64,000 bases of DNA from Osmia lignaria lignaria (taxonomy: Eukaryota; Arthropoda; Insecta; Hymenoptera; Megachilidae), in the NCBI RefSeq assembly GCF_051020975.1, contig NW_027478167.1, forward strand, positions 10,230,001-10,294,000, read 5' to 3'. Under the pieces are notes generated by a model. It had not been told where the DNA came from. It made no database searches and saw only the letters and a list, made by a program, of their open reading frames with translations. Positions 49,266-61,501 of this stretch are shown one piece after another. The first letter of the stretch is position 1, and the number at the start of each line of letters is the position of its first letter. The position numbers and the translations under genes are program-made.

Positions 49266-50553
49266 TACGCTTCTGATCAAAAAATATCATAGAACATAAA
49301 TTGTAGGAAACATAATTCTCTACAAAAAACGTCTCTTAACATTTTGCCATAGCTCGCTTCGTTTCCAAGATATTTGCAGATTCAGCTCAAAGGAACTGGC
49401 CTGACGGACATATTTCGAGATATTTCTTCTTCTTGTTGTTCTTCTTCTGCACAGCTAAGCTGGAAGTGGCATTTGCAGCTCGCAATAGTGCAGAGTTATC
49501 TCAAAGAAAGGGGCCACGGTGTTTCTGTATCTCTATTATGTTGGTGCGGCTTCGGAACTTTTAAATATCTTGATATATCTCGAGAACTACGCGTCTGATC
49601 AAAAAATGTCATAGAACATAAAAAGTAGGAAACTTAATTCTCTACAAAAACGGTCTCTTAACATTTTGCCATAGCTCACTTCGTTTCCGAGATATTTGCA
49701 GATATATCTCAAGGGAAGGGGCCTGACGGACATATTTCGAGATATTTCTTCTTCTTGTTGTTCTTCTTCTGCACAGCTAAGCTGGAAGTGGCATTTGCGG
49801 CTCGCACTAGCGCACAGTTATCTCAAAGAAAGGGGCCACGGTGTTTCTGTATCTCTATTATGTTGGTGCGTCTTCGGAACTTTTAAATATCTCGATATAT
49901 CTCGAAAACTACGCTTCTGATCAAAAAATATCATAGAACGTAAATTGTAGGAAACATTATTCTCTACAAAAAAGGTCTCTTAACATTTTGCCATAGCTCG
50001 CTTCGTTTCCGAGATATTTGCAGATTCATCTCAAGGGAAGGGGTCTGACGGACATATTTCGAGATATTTCTTCTTCTTGTTGTCCTTCTTCTGCACAGCT
50101 AAGCTCGAAGTGGCATTTGCAGCTCGCAATAGTGCAGAGTTATCTCAAAGAAAGAGGCCACGGTGTTTCTGTACCTCTATTATGTTGGTGCAGCTTCGGA
50201 ACTTTTAAATATCTTGATATATCTCGAGAACTACGCATCTGATCAAAAAATATCATCGAACATAAAAAGTAGGAAACTTAATTCTCTACAAAAAAGGTCT
50301 CTTAACATTTTGCCATAGCTCGCTTCGTTTCCGAGATATTTGCATATTTATCTCAAGGGAAGGGGCCTGACGGACATATTTCGAGATATTTCTTCTTCTT
50401 GTTGTTCTTCTTCTGCACAGCTAAGCTGGAAGTGGCATTTGCGGCTCGCACTAGTGCAGAGTTATCTCAAAGAAAGGGGCCACGGTGTTTCTGTATCTCT
50501 ATTATGTTGGTGCGGCTTCGGAACTTTTAAATATCTTGATATATCTCGAGAAC
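49266..50553 (+). repeat. Satellite copies 154-157, mixed subfamilies
   Basis: Four copies related to members of the 7-copy HOR: a gattcagctc copy with a private tccaagatat and aaaaaatgtc, a ctagcgcac copy with gtgcgtc, a tgtccttc copy with the normal cgagatatttc, and a gcatat copy. They may preserve an arrangement older than the amplified 7-copy unit. Confidence 0.78.
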
Positions 50554-53500
50554 TACGCGTCTGATCAAAAAATATCATCGAACATAAAAAGTAGGAAACT
50601 TAATTCTCTATAAAAAAGGTCTCTTAACATTTTGCCATAGCTCGCTTCGTTTCCGAGATATTTGCAGATTTATTTCAAGGGAAGTGGCCTGACGGACATA
50701 TTTCGAGATATTTCTTCTTCTTGTTGTTCTTCTTCTGCACAGCTAAGCTGGAAGTGGCATTTGCAGCTCGCAATAGTGCGGAGATATCTCAAAGAAAGGG
50801 GCCACGGTGTTTCTGTATCTCTATTATGTTGGTGCGGCTTTGGAACTTTTAAATATCTTGATATATCTCGAGAACTACGCGTCTGATCAAAAAATATCAT
50901 AGAACATAAAAAGTAAGAAACATAATTCTCTACAAAAAAGGTCTCTTAACATTTTGCCATAGCTCGCTTCGTTTCCGAGATATTTGCAGATTTATCTCAA
51001 GGGAAGGGGCCTGACGGACATATTTCGAGATATTTCTTCTTCTTGTTGTTCTTCTTCTGCACAGCTAAGCTGGAAGTGGCATTTGCGGCTCGGACTAGTG
51101 CACAGTTATCTCAAAGAAAGGGGCCACGGTGTTTCTGTATCTCTATTATGTTGGTGCGGCTTCGGAACTTTTAAATATCTCGATATATCTCGAAAACTAC
51201 GCTTCTGATCAAAAAATATCATAGAACATAAATTGTAGGAAACATAATTCTCTGCAAAAAAGGTCTCTTAACATTTTGCCATAGCTCACTTCGTTTCCGA
51301 GATATTTGCAGATATATCTCAAGGGAAGGGGCCTGACGGACATATTTCGAGATATTTCTTCTTCTTGTTGTTCTTCTTCTGCACAGCTAAGCTGGAAGTG
51401 GCATTTACAGCTCGCAATAGTGCAGAGTTATCTCAAAGAAAGGGGCCACGGTGTTTCTGTATCTCTATTATGTTGGTGCGGCTTCGGAACTTTTAAATAT
51501 CTCGATATATCTCGAAAACTACGCTTCTGATCAAAAAATATCATAGAACATAAATTGTAGGAAACATAATTCTCTACAAAAAACGTCTCTTAAGATTTTG
51601 CCATAGCTCGCTTCGTTTCCGAGATATTTGCAGATTCAGCTCAAAGGAACTGGCCTGACGGACATATTTCGAGATATTTCTTCTTCTTGTTGTTCTTGCT
51701 CTGCACAGCTAAGCTGGAAGTGGCATTTGCAGCTCGCAATGGTGCAGAGTTATCTCAAAGAAAGGGGCCACGGTGTTTCTGTATCTCTATTATGTTGGTG
51801 CGGCTTCGGAACTTTTAAATATCTTGATATATCTCGAGAACTACGCATCTGATCAAAAACTATCATAGAACATAAAAAGTAGGAAACTTAATTCTCTACA
51901 AAAAAGGTCTCTTAACATTTTGCCATAGCTCGCTTCGTTTCCGAGATATTTGCATATTTATCTCAAGGGAAGGGGCCTGACGGACATATTTCGAGATATT
52001 TCTTCTTCTTGTTGTTCTTCTTCTGCACAGCTAAGCTGGAAGTGGCATTTGCGGCTCGCACTAGTGCAGAGTTATCTCAAAGAAAGGGGCCACGGTGTTT
52101 CTGTATCTCTATTATGTTGGTGCGGCTTCGGAACTTTTAAATATCTCGATATATCTCGAAAACTACGCTTCTGATCAAAAAATATCATACAACATAAATT
52201 GTAGGAAACATAATTCTCTACAAAAAAGGTCTCTTAACATTTTGCCATAGCTCGCTTCGTTTCCGAGATATTTGCAGATATATCTCAAGGGAAGGGGCCT
52301 GACGGACATATTTCGAGATATTTCTTCTTCTTGTTGTTCTTCTTCTGCACAGCTAAGCTGGAAGTGGCATTTACAGCTCGCAATAGTGCAGAGTTATCTC
52401 AAAGAAAGGGGCCACGGTGTTTCTGTATCTCTATTATGTTGGTGCGGCTTCGGAACTTTTAAATATCTTGATATATCTCGAGAACTACGTATCTGATCAA
52501 AAAATATCATAAATCATAAAAAGTAGGAAACTTAATTCTCTACAAAAAAGGTCTCTTAACATTTTGCCATAGCTCGCTTCGTTTCCGAGATATTTGCATA
52601 TTTATCTCAAGGGAAGTGGCCTGACGGACATATTTCGAGATATTTCTTCTTCTTGTTGTTCTTCTTCTGCACAGCTAAGCTGGAAGTGGCATTTCCAGCT
52701 CGCAATAGTGCGGAGATATCTCAAAGAAAGGGGCCACGGTGTTTCTGTATCTCTATTATGTTGGTGCGGCTTTGGAACTTTTAAATATCTTGATATATCT
52801 CGAGAACTACGCGTCTGATCAAAAAATATCATAGAACATAAAAAGTAAGAAACATAATTCTCTACAAAAAAGGTCTCTTAACATTTTGCCATAGCTCACT
52901 TCGTTTCCGAGATATTTGCAGATTTATCTCAAGGGAAGGGGCCTGACGGACATATTTCGAGATATTTCTTCTTCTTGTTGTTCTTCTTCTGCACAGCTAA
53001 GCTGGAAGTGGCATTTGCGGCTCGCACTAGTGCACAGTTATCTCAAAGAAAGGGGCCACGGTGTTTCTGTATCTCTATTATGTTGGTGCGGCTTCGGAAC
53101 TTTTAAATATCTCGATATATCTCGAAAACTACGCTTCTGATCAAAAAATATCATAGAACATAAATTGTAGGAAACATAATTCTCTACAAAAAAGGTCTCT
53201 TAACATTTTGCCATAGCTCACTTCGTTTCCGAGATATTTGCAGATATATCTCAAGGGAAGGGGCCTGACGGACATATTTCGAGATATTTCTTCTTCTTGT
53301 TGTTCTTCTTCTGCACAGCTAAGCTGGAAGTGGCATTTACAGCTCGCAATAGTGCAGAGTTATCTCAAAGAAAGGGGCCACGGTGTTTCTGTATCTCTAT
53401 TATGTTGGTGCGGCTTCGGAAATTTTAAATATCTCGATATATCTCGAAAACTACGCTTCTGATCAAAAAATATCATAGAACATAAATTGTAGGAAACATA

Positions 53501-54417
53501 ATTCTCTACAAAAAACGTCTCTTAACATTTTGCCATAGCTCGCTTGGTTTCCGAGATATTTGCAGATTCAGCTCAAAGGAACTGGCCTGACGGACATATT
53601 TCGAGATATTTCTTCTTCTTGTTGTTCTTGCTCTGCACAGCTAAGCTGGAAGTGGCATTTGCAGCTCGCAATGGTGCAGAGTTATCTCAAAGAAAGGGGC
53701 CACGGTGTTTCTGTATCTCTATTATGTTGGTGCGGCTTCGGAACTTTTAAATATCTTGATATATTTCGAGAACTACGCATCTGATCAAAAAATATCATAG
53801 AACATAAAAAGTAGGAAACTTAATTCTCTACAAAAAAGGTCGCTTAACATTTTGCCATAGCTCGCTTCGTTTCCGAGATATTTGCATATTTATCTCAAGG
53901 GAAGGGGCCTGACGGACATATTTCGAGATATTTCTTCTTCTTGTTGTTCTTCTTCTGCACAGCTAAGCTGGAAGTGGCATTTGCGGCTCGCACTAGTGCA
54001 GAGTTATCTCAAAGAAAGGGGCCACGGTGTTTCTGTATCTCTATTATGTTGGTGCGGCTTCGGAACTTTTAAATATCTTGATATATCTCGAGAACTACGC
54101 ATCTGATCAAAAAATATCATAGAACATAAAAAGTAGGAAACTTAATTCTCTACAAAAAAGGTCTCTTAACATTTTGCCATAGCTCGCTTCGTTTCCGAGA
54201 TATTTGCAGATATATCTCAAGGGAAGGGGCCTGACGGACATATTTCGAGATATTTCTTCTTCTTGTTGTTCTTCTTCTGCACAGCTAAGCTGGAAGTGGC
54301 ATTTGCAGCTCGCACTAGTGCAGAGTTATCTCACCGAAATGGGCCACGGTGTTTCTGTATCTCTATTATGTTGGTGCGGCTTCGGAACTTTTAAATATCT
54401 CGATATATCTCGAAAAC
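50554..54417 (+). repeat. 6-copy higher-order repeat (1932 bp), two units
   Basis: Units 50554-52485 and 52486-54417 share the order gtgcggagatatc; cacagttatc; tttacagctcgcaatag; ttgttcttgctctgc with caatggtgc; and gcatatttatc with gcggctcgc. The sixth copies differ: the first unit has tttacagctcgcaatag and the second has atctcaccgaaatggg. The first copies also differ (gcagatttatttc versus gcatatttatctc). Confidence 0.82.
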
Positions 54418-56671
54418 TACGCTTCTGATCAAAAAATATCATAGAACATAAATTGTAGGAAACATAATTCTCCACAAAAAAGGTCTCTTAACATTTTGCG
54501 ATAGCTCGCTTCGTTTCCGAGATATTTGCAGATATATCTCAAGGGAAGGGGCCTGACGGACATATTTCGAGATATTTCTTCTTCTTGTTGTTCTTCTTCT
54601 GCACAGCTAAGCTGGAAGTGGCATTTGCAGCTCGCACTAGTGCAGAGTTATCTCACCGAAATGGGCCACGGTGTTTCTGTATCTCTATTATGTTGGTGCG
54701 GCTTCGGAACTTTTAAATATCTCGATATATCTCGAAAACTACGCTTCTGATCAAAAAATATCATACAACGTAAATTGTAGGAAACATAATTCTCTACAAA
54801 AAAGGTCTCTTAACATTTTGCGATAGCTCGCTTCGTTTCCGAGATATTTGCAGATATATCTCAAGGGAAGGGGCCTGACGGACATATTTCGAGATATTTC
54901 TTCTTCTTGTTGTTCTTCTTCTGCACAGCTAAGCTGGAAGTGGCATTTACAGCTCGCAATAGTGCAGAGTTATCTCAAAGAAAGGGGCCACGGTGTTTCT
55001 GTATCTCTATTATGTTGGTGCGGCTTCGGAACTTTTAAATATCTTGATATATCTCGAGAACTACGCATCTGATCAAAAAATACCATAGAACATGAAAAGT
55101 AGGAAACTTAATTCTCTACAAAAAAGGTCTCTCAACATTTTGCCATAGCTCTCTTCGTTTCCGAGATATTTGCAGATTTATCTCAAGGGAAGGGGCCTGA
55201 CGGACATATTTCGAGATATTTCTTCATCTTGTTGTTCTTCTTCTGCACAGCTAAGCTGGAAGTGGCATTTGCAGCTCGCAATAGTGCAGAGTTATCTCAA
55301 AGAAAGGGGCCACGGTGTTTCTGTATCTCTATTATGTTGGTGCGGCTTCGGAACTTTTAAATATCTTGATATATCTCGAGAACTACGCGTCTGATCAAAA
55401 AATATCATAGAACATAAAAAGTAGGAAACATAATTCTCTACAAAAACGGTCTCTTAACATTTTGCCATAGCTCGCTTCGTTTCCGAGATATTTGCAGATA
55501 TATTTCAAGGGAAGGGGCCTGACGGACATATTTCGAGATATTTCTTCTTCTTGTTGTTCTTCTTCTGCACAGCTAAGCTGGAAGTGGCATTTGCGGCTCG
55601 CACTGGTGCACAGTTATCTCAAAGAAAGGGGCCACGGTGTTTCTGTATCTCTATTATGTTGGTGCGTCTTCGGAACTTTTAAATATCTCGATATATCTCG
55701 AAAACTACGCTTCTGATCCAAAAATATCATAGAACATAAATTGTAGGAAACATAATTCTCTACAAAAAACGTCTCTTAACATTTTGCCATAGCTCGCTTC
55801 GTTTCCGAGATATTTGCAGATTCAGCTCAAAGGAACTGGCCTGACGGACATATTTCGAGATATTTCTTCTTCTTGTTGTTCTTCCTCTGCACAGCTAAGC
55901 TGGAAGTGGCATTTGCAGCTCGCAATAGTGCAGAGTTATCTCAAAGAAAGGGGCCACGGTGTTTCTGTATCTGTATTATGTTGGTGCGGCTTCGGAACTT
56001 TTAAATATCTTGATAAATCTCGAGAACTACGCATCTCATCAAAAAATATCATAGAACATAAAAAGTAGGAAACTTAATTCTCTACAAAAAAGGTCTCTTA
56101 ACATTTTGCCATAGCTCGCTTCGTTTCCGAGATATTTGCATATTTATCTCAAGGGAAGGGGCCTGACGGACATATTTCGAGATATTTCTTCTTCTTGTTG
56201 TTCTTCTTCTACACAGCTAAGCTGGAAGTGGCATTTGCAGCTCGCAATAGTGCAGAGTTATCTCAAAGAGAGGGGCCACGGTGTTTCTGTATCTCTATTA
56301 TGTTGGTGCGGCTTCGGAACTTTTAAGTATCTTGATCTATCTCGAGAACTACGCATCTGATCAAAAAATATCATAGAAGATAAAAAGTAGGAAACTTAAT
56401 TCTCTACAAAAAAGGTCTCTTAACATTTCGCCATAGCTCGCTTCGTTTCCGAGATATTTGCAGATATATCTCAAGGGAAGGGGCCTGACGGACATATTTC
56501 GAGATATTTCTTCTTCTTGTTGTTCTTCTTCTGCACAGCTAAGCTGGAAGTGGCATTTGCAGCTCGCACTAGTGCAGAGTTATCTCACCGAAATGGGCCA
56601 CGGTGTTTCTGTATCTCTATTATGTTGGTGCGGCTTCGGAACTTTTAAATATCTCGATATATCTCGAAAAC
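54418..56671 (+). repeat. Satellite copies 170-176, entry to the right-hand HOR
   Basis: The block contains the atctcaccgaaatggg copy, a tttacagctcgcaatag copy, and then a five-copy run: cgcgtctgatc end; cactggtgcac with gtgcgtc; gtatctgtatt with gataaatctcg and atctcatc; ctacacagc with ttaagtatc and gatctatc; and atctcaccgaaatggg. The run is repeated, with an extra copy, from 56672 onward. Confidence 0.82.
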
Positions 56672-59600
56672 TACGCTTCTGATCAAAAAATATCATAGAA
56701 CGTAAATTGTAGGAAACATAATTCTCTACAAAAAAGGTCTCTTAACATTTTGCGATAGCTCGCTTCGTTTCCGAGATATTTGCAGATATATCTCAAGGGA
56801 AGGGGCCTGACGGACATATTTCGAGATATTTCTTCTTCTTGTTGTTCTTCTTCTGCACAGCTAAGCTGGAAGTGGCATTTGCAGCTCGCAATAGTGCAGA
56901 GTTATCTCAAAGAAAGGGGCCACGGTGTTTCTGTATCTCTATTATGTTGGTGCGGCTTCGGAACTTTTAAATATCTTGATATATCTCGAGAACTACGCGT
57001 CTGATCAAAAAATATCATAGAACATAAAAAGTAGGAAACATAATTCTCTACAAAAACGGTCTCTTAACATTTTGCCATAGCTCGCTTCGTTTCCGAGATA
57101 TTTGCAGATATATCTCAAGGGAAGGGGCCTGACGGACATATTTCGAGATATTTCTTCTTCTTGTTGTTCTTCTTCTGCACAGCTAAGCTGGAAGTGGCAT
57201 TTGCGGCTCGCACTGGTGCACAGTTATCTCAAAGAAAGGGGCCACGGTGTTTCTGTATCTCTATTATGTTGGTGCGTCTTCGGAACTTTTAAATATCTCG
57301 ATATATCTCGAAAACTACGCTTCTGATCCAAAAATATCATAGAACATAAATTGTAGGAAACATAATTCTCTACAAAAAACGTCTCTTAACATTTTGCCAT
57401 AGCTCGCTTCGTTTCCGAGATATTTGCAGATTCAGCTCAAAGGAACTGGCCTGACGGACATATTTCGAGATATTTCTTCTTCTTGTTGTTCTTCCTCTGC
57501 ACAGCTAAGCTGGAAGTGGCATTTGCAGCTCGCAATAGTGCAGAGTTATCTCAAAGAAAGGGGCCACGGTGTTTCTGTATCTGTATTATGTTGGTGCGGC
57601 TTCGGAACTTTTAAATATCTTGATAAATCTCGAGAACTACGCATCTCATCAAAAAATATCATAGAACATAAAAAGTAGGAAACTTAATTCTCTACAAAAA
57701 AGGTCTCTTAACATTTTGCCATAGCTCGCTTCGTTTCCGAGATATTTGCATATTTATCTCAAGGGAAGGGGCCTGACGGACATATTTCGAGATATTTCTT
57801 CTTCTTGTTGTTCTTCTTCTACACAGCTAAGCTGGAAGTGGCATTTGCAGCTCGCAATAGTGCAGAGTTATCTCAAAGAGAGGGGCCACGGTGTTTCTGT
57901 ATCTCTATTATGTTGGTGCGGCTTCGGAACTTTTAAGTATCTTGATCTATCTCGAGAACTACGCATCTGATCAAAAAATATCATAGAAGATAAAAAGTAG
58001 GAAACTTAATTCTCTACAAAAAAGGTCTCTTAACATTTCGCCATAGCTCGCTTCGTTTCCGAGATATTTGCAGATATATCTCAAGGGAAGGGGCCTGACG
58101 GACATATTTCGAGATATTTCTTCTTCTTGTTGTTCTTCTTCTGCACAGCTAAGCTGGAAGTGGCATTTGCGGCTCGCACTAGTGCACAGTTATCTCAAAG
58201 AAAGGGGCCACGGTGTTTCTGTATCTCTATTATGTTGGTGCGGCTTCGGAACTTTTAAATATCTTGATATATCTCGAGAACTACGCATCTGATCAAAAAA
58301 TATCATAGAACATAAAAAGTAGGAAACTTAATTCTCTACAAAAAAGGTCTCTCAACATTTTGCCATAGCTCGCTTCGTTTCCGAGATATTTGCAGATATA
58401 TCTCAAGGGAAGGGGCCTGACGGACATATTTCGAGATATTTCTTCTTCTTGTTGTTCTTCTTCTGCACAGCTAAGCTGGAAGTGGCATTTGCAGCTCGCA
58501 CTAGTGCAGAGTTATCTCACCGAAATGGGCCACGGTGTTTCTGTATCTCTATTATGTTGGTGCGGTTTCGGAACTTTTAAATATCTCGATATATCTCGAA
58601 AATTACGCTTCTGATCAAAAAATATCATAGAACATAAATTGTAGGAAACATAATTCTCTACAAAAAAGGTCTCTTAACATTTTGCGATAGCTCGCTTCGT
58701 TTCCGAGATATTTGCAGATATATCTCAAGGGAAGGGGCCTGACGGACATATTTCGAGATATTTCTTCTTCTTGTTGTTCTTCTTCTGCACAGCTAAGCTG
58801 GAAGTGGCATTTGCAGCTCGCACTAGTGCAGAGTTATCTCACCGAAATGGGCCACGGTGTTTCTGTATCTCTATTATGTTGGTGCGGCTTCGGAACTTTT
58901 AAATATCTCGATATATCTCGAAAACTACGCTTCTGATCAAAAAATATCATAGAACGTAAATTGTAGGAAACATAATTCTCTACAAAAAAGGTCTCTTAAC
59001 ATTTTGCGATAGCTCGCTTCGTTTCCGAGATATTTGCAGATATATCTCAAGGGAAGGGGCCTGACGGACATATTTCGAGATATTTCTTCTTCTTGTTGTT
59101 CTTCTTCTGCACAGCTAAGCTGGAAGTGGCATTTACAGCTCGCAATAGTGCAGAGTTATCTCAAAGAAAGGGGCCACGGTGTTTCTGTATCTCTATTATG
59201 TTGGTGCGGCTTCGGAACTTTTAAATATCTTGATATATCTCGAGAACTACGCATCTGATCAAAAAATATCATAGAACATAAAAAGTAGGAAACTTAATTC
59301 TCTACAAAAAAGGTCTCTTAACATTTTGCCATAGCTCGCTTCGTTTCCGAGATATTTGCAGATATATCTCAAGGGAAGGGGCCTGACGGACATATTTCGA
59401 GATATTTCTTCTTCTTGTTGTTCTTCTTCTGCACAGCTAAGCTGGAAGTGGCATTTGCAGCTCGCACTAGTGCAGAGTTATCTCACCGAAATGGGCCACG
59501 GTGTTTCTGTATCTCTATTATGTTGGTGCGGCTTCGGAACTTTTAAATATCTCGATATATCTCGAAAACTACGCTTCTGATCAAAAAATATCATAGAACA

Positions 59601-61501
59601 TAAATTGTAGGAAACATAATTCTCTACAAAAAAGGTCTCTTAACATTTTGCGATAGCTCGCTTCGTTTCCGAGATATTTGCAGATATATCTCAAGGGAAG
59701 GGGCCTGACGGACATATTTCGAGATATTTCTTCTTCTTGTTGTTCTTCTTCTGCACAGCTAAGCTGGAAGTGGCATTTGCAGCTCGCACTAGTGCAGAGT
59801 TATCTCACCGAAATGGGCCACGGTGTTTCTGTATCTCTATTATGTTGGTGCGGCTTCGGAACTTTTAAATATCTCGTTATATCTCGAAAACTACGCTTCT
59901 GATCAAAAAATATCATACAACGTAAATTGTAGGAAACATAATTCTCTACAAAAAAGGTCTCTTAACATTTTGCGATAGCTCGCTTCGTTTCCGAGATATT
60001 TGCAGATATATCTCAAGGGAAGGGGCCTGACGGACATATTTCGAGATATTTCTTCTTCTTGTTGTTCTTCTTCTGCACAGCTAAGCTGGAAGTGGCATTT
60101 ACAGCTCGCAATAGTGCAGAGTTATCTCAAAGAAAGGGGCCACGGTGTTTCTGTATCTCTATTATGTTGGTGCGGCTTCGGAACTTTTAAATATCTTGAT
60201 ATATCTCGAGAACTACGCTTCTGATCCAAAAATATCATAGAACATAAATTGTAGGAAACATAATTCTCTACAAAAAACGTCTCTTAACATTTTGCCATAG
60301 CTCGCTTCGTTTCCGAGATATTTGCAGATTCAGCTCAAAGGTACTGGCCTGACGGACATATTTCGAGATATTTCTTCTTCTTGTTGTTCTTCCTCTGCAC
60401 AGCTAAGCTGGAAGTGGCATTTGCAGCTCGCAATAGTGCAGAGTTATCTCAAAGAAAGGGGCCACGGTGTTTCTGTATCTGTATTATGTTGGTGCGGCTT
60501 CGGAACTTTTAAATATCTTGATAAATCTCGAGAACTACGCATCTCATCAAAAAATATCATAGAACATAAAAAGTAGGAAACTTAATTCTCTACAAAAAAG
60601 GTCTCTTAACATTTTGCCATAGCTCGCTTCGTTTCCGAGATATTTGCATATTTATCTCAAGGGAAGGGGCCTGACGGACATATTTCGAGATATTTCTTCT
60701 TCTTGTTGTTCTTCTTCTACACAGCTAAGCTGGAAGTGGCATTTGCAGCTCGCAATAGTGCAGAGTTATCTCAAAGAGAGGGGCCACGGTGTTTCTGTAT
60801 CTCTATTATGTTGGTGCGGCTTCGGAACTTTTAAGTATCTTGATCTATCTCGAGAACTACGCATCTGATCAAAAAATATCATAGAAGATAAAAAGTAGGA
60901 AACTTAATTCTCTACAAAAAAGGTCTCTTAACATTTCGCCATAGCTCGCTTCGTTTCCGAGATATTTGCAGATATATCTCAAGGGAAGGGGCCTGACGGA
61001 CATATTTCGAGATATTTCTTCTTCTTGTTGTTCTTCTTCTGCACAGCTAAGCTGGAAGTGGCATTTGCGGCTCGCACTAGTGCACAGTTATCTCAAAGAA
61101 AGGGGCCACGGTGTTTCTGTATCTCTATTATGTTGGTGCGGCTTCGGATCTTTTAAATATCTTGATATATCTCGAGAACTACGCATCTGATCAAAAAATA
61201 TCATAGAACATAAAAAGTAGGAAACTTAATTCTCTACAAAAAAGGTCTCTTAACATTTTGCCATAGCTCGCTTCGTTTCCGAGATATTTGCAGATATATC
61301 TCAAGGGAAGGGGCCTGACGGACATATTTCGAGATATTTCTTCTTCTTGTTGTTCTTCTTCTGCACAGCTAAGCTGGAAGTGGCATTTGCAGCTCGCACT
61401 AGTGCAGAGTTATCTCACCGAAATGGGCCACGGTGTTTCTGTATCTCTATTATGTTGGTGCGGCTTCGGAACTTTTAAATATCTCGATATATCTCGAAAA
61501 C
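56672..61501 (+). repeat. 15-copy higher-order repeat unit (4830 bp)
   Basis: Fifteen copies whose order restarts at 61502. Marks in order: cgcgtctg end; cactggtgcac; gataaatctcg with atctcatc; ctacacagc with gatctatc; cacagttatc; two atctcaccg copies; tttacagctcgc; two more atctcaccg copies; a tttacagctcgc mosaic (59892-60213); then gataaatctcg, ctacacagc, cacagttatc and atctcaccg copies again. The gataaatctcg copies at 55814, 57424, 60322 and 62254 are spaced 5, 9 and 6 monomers apart, so smaller duplications are nested within it. Confidence 0.85.
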
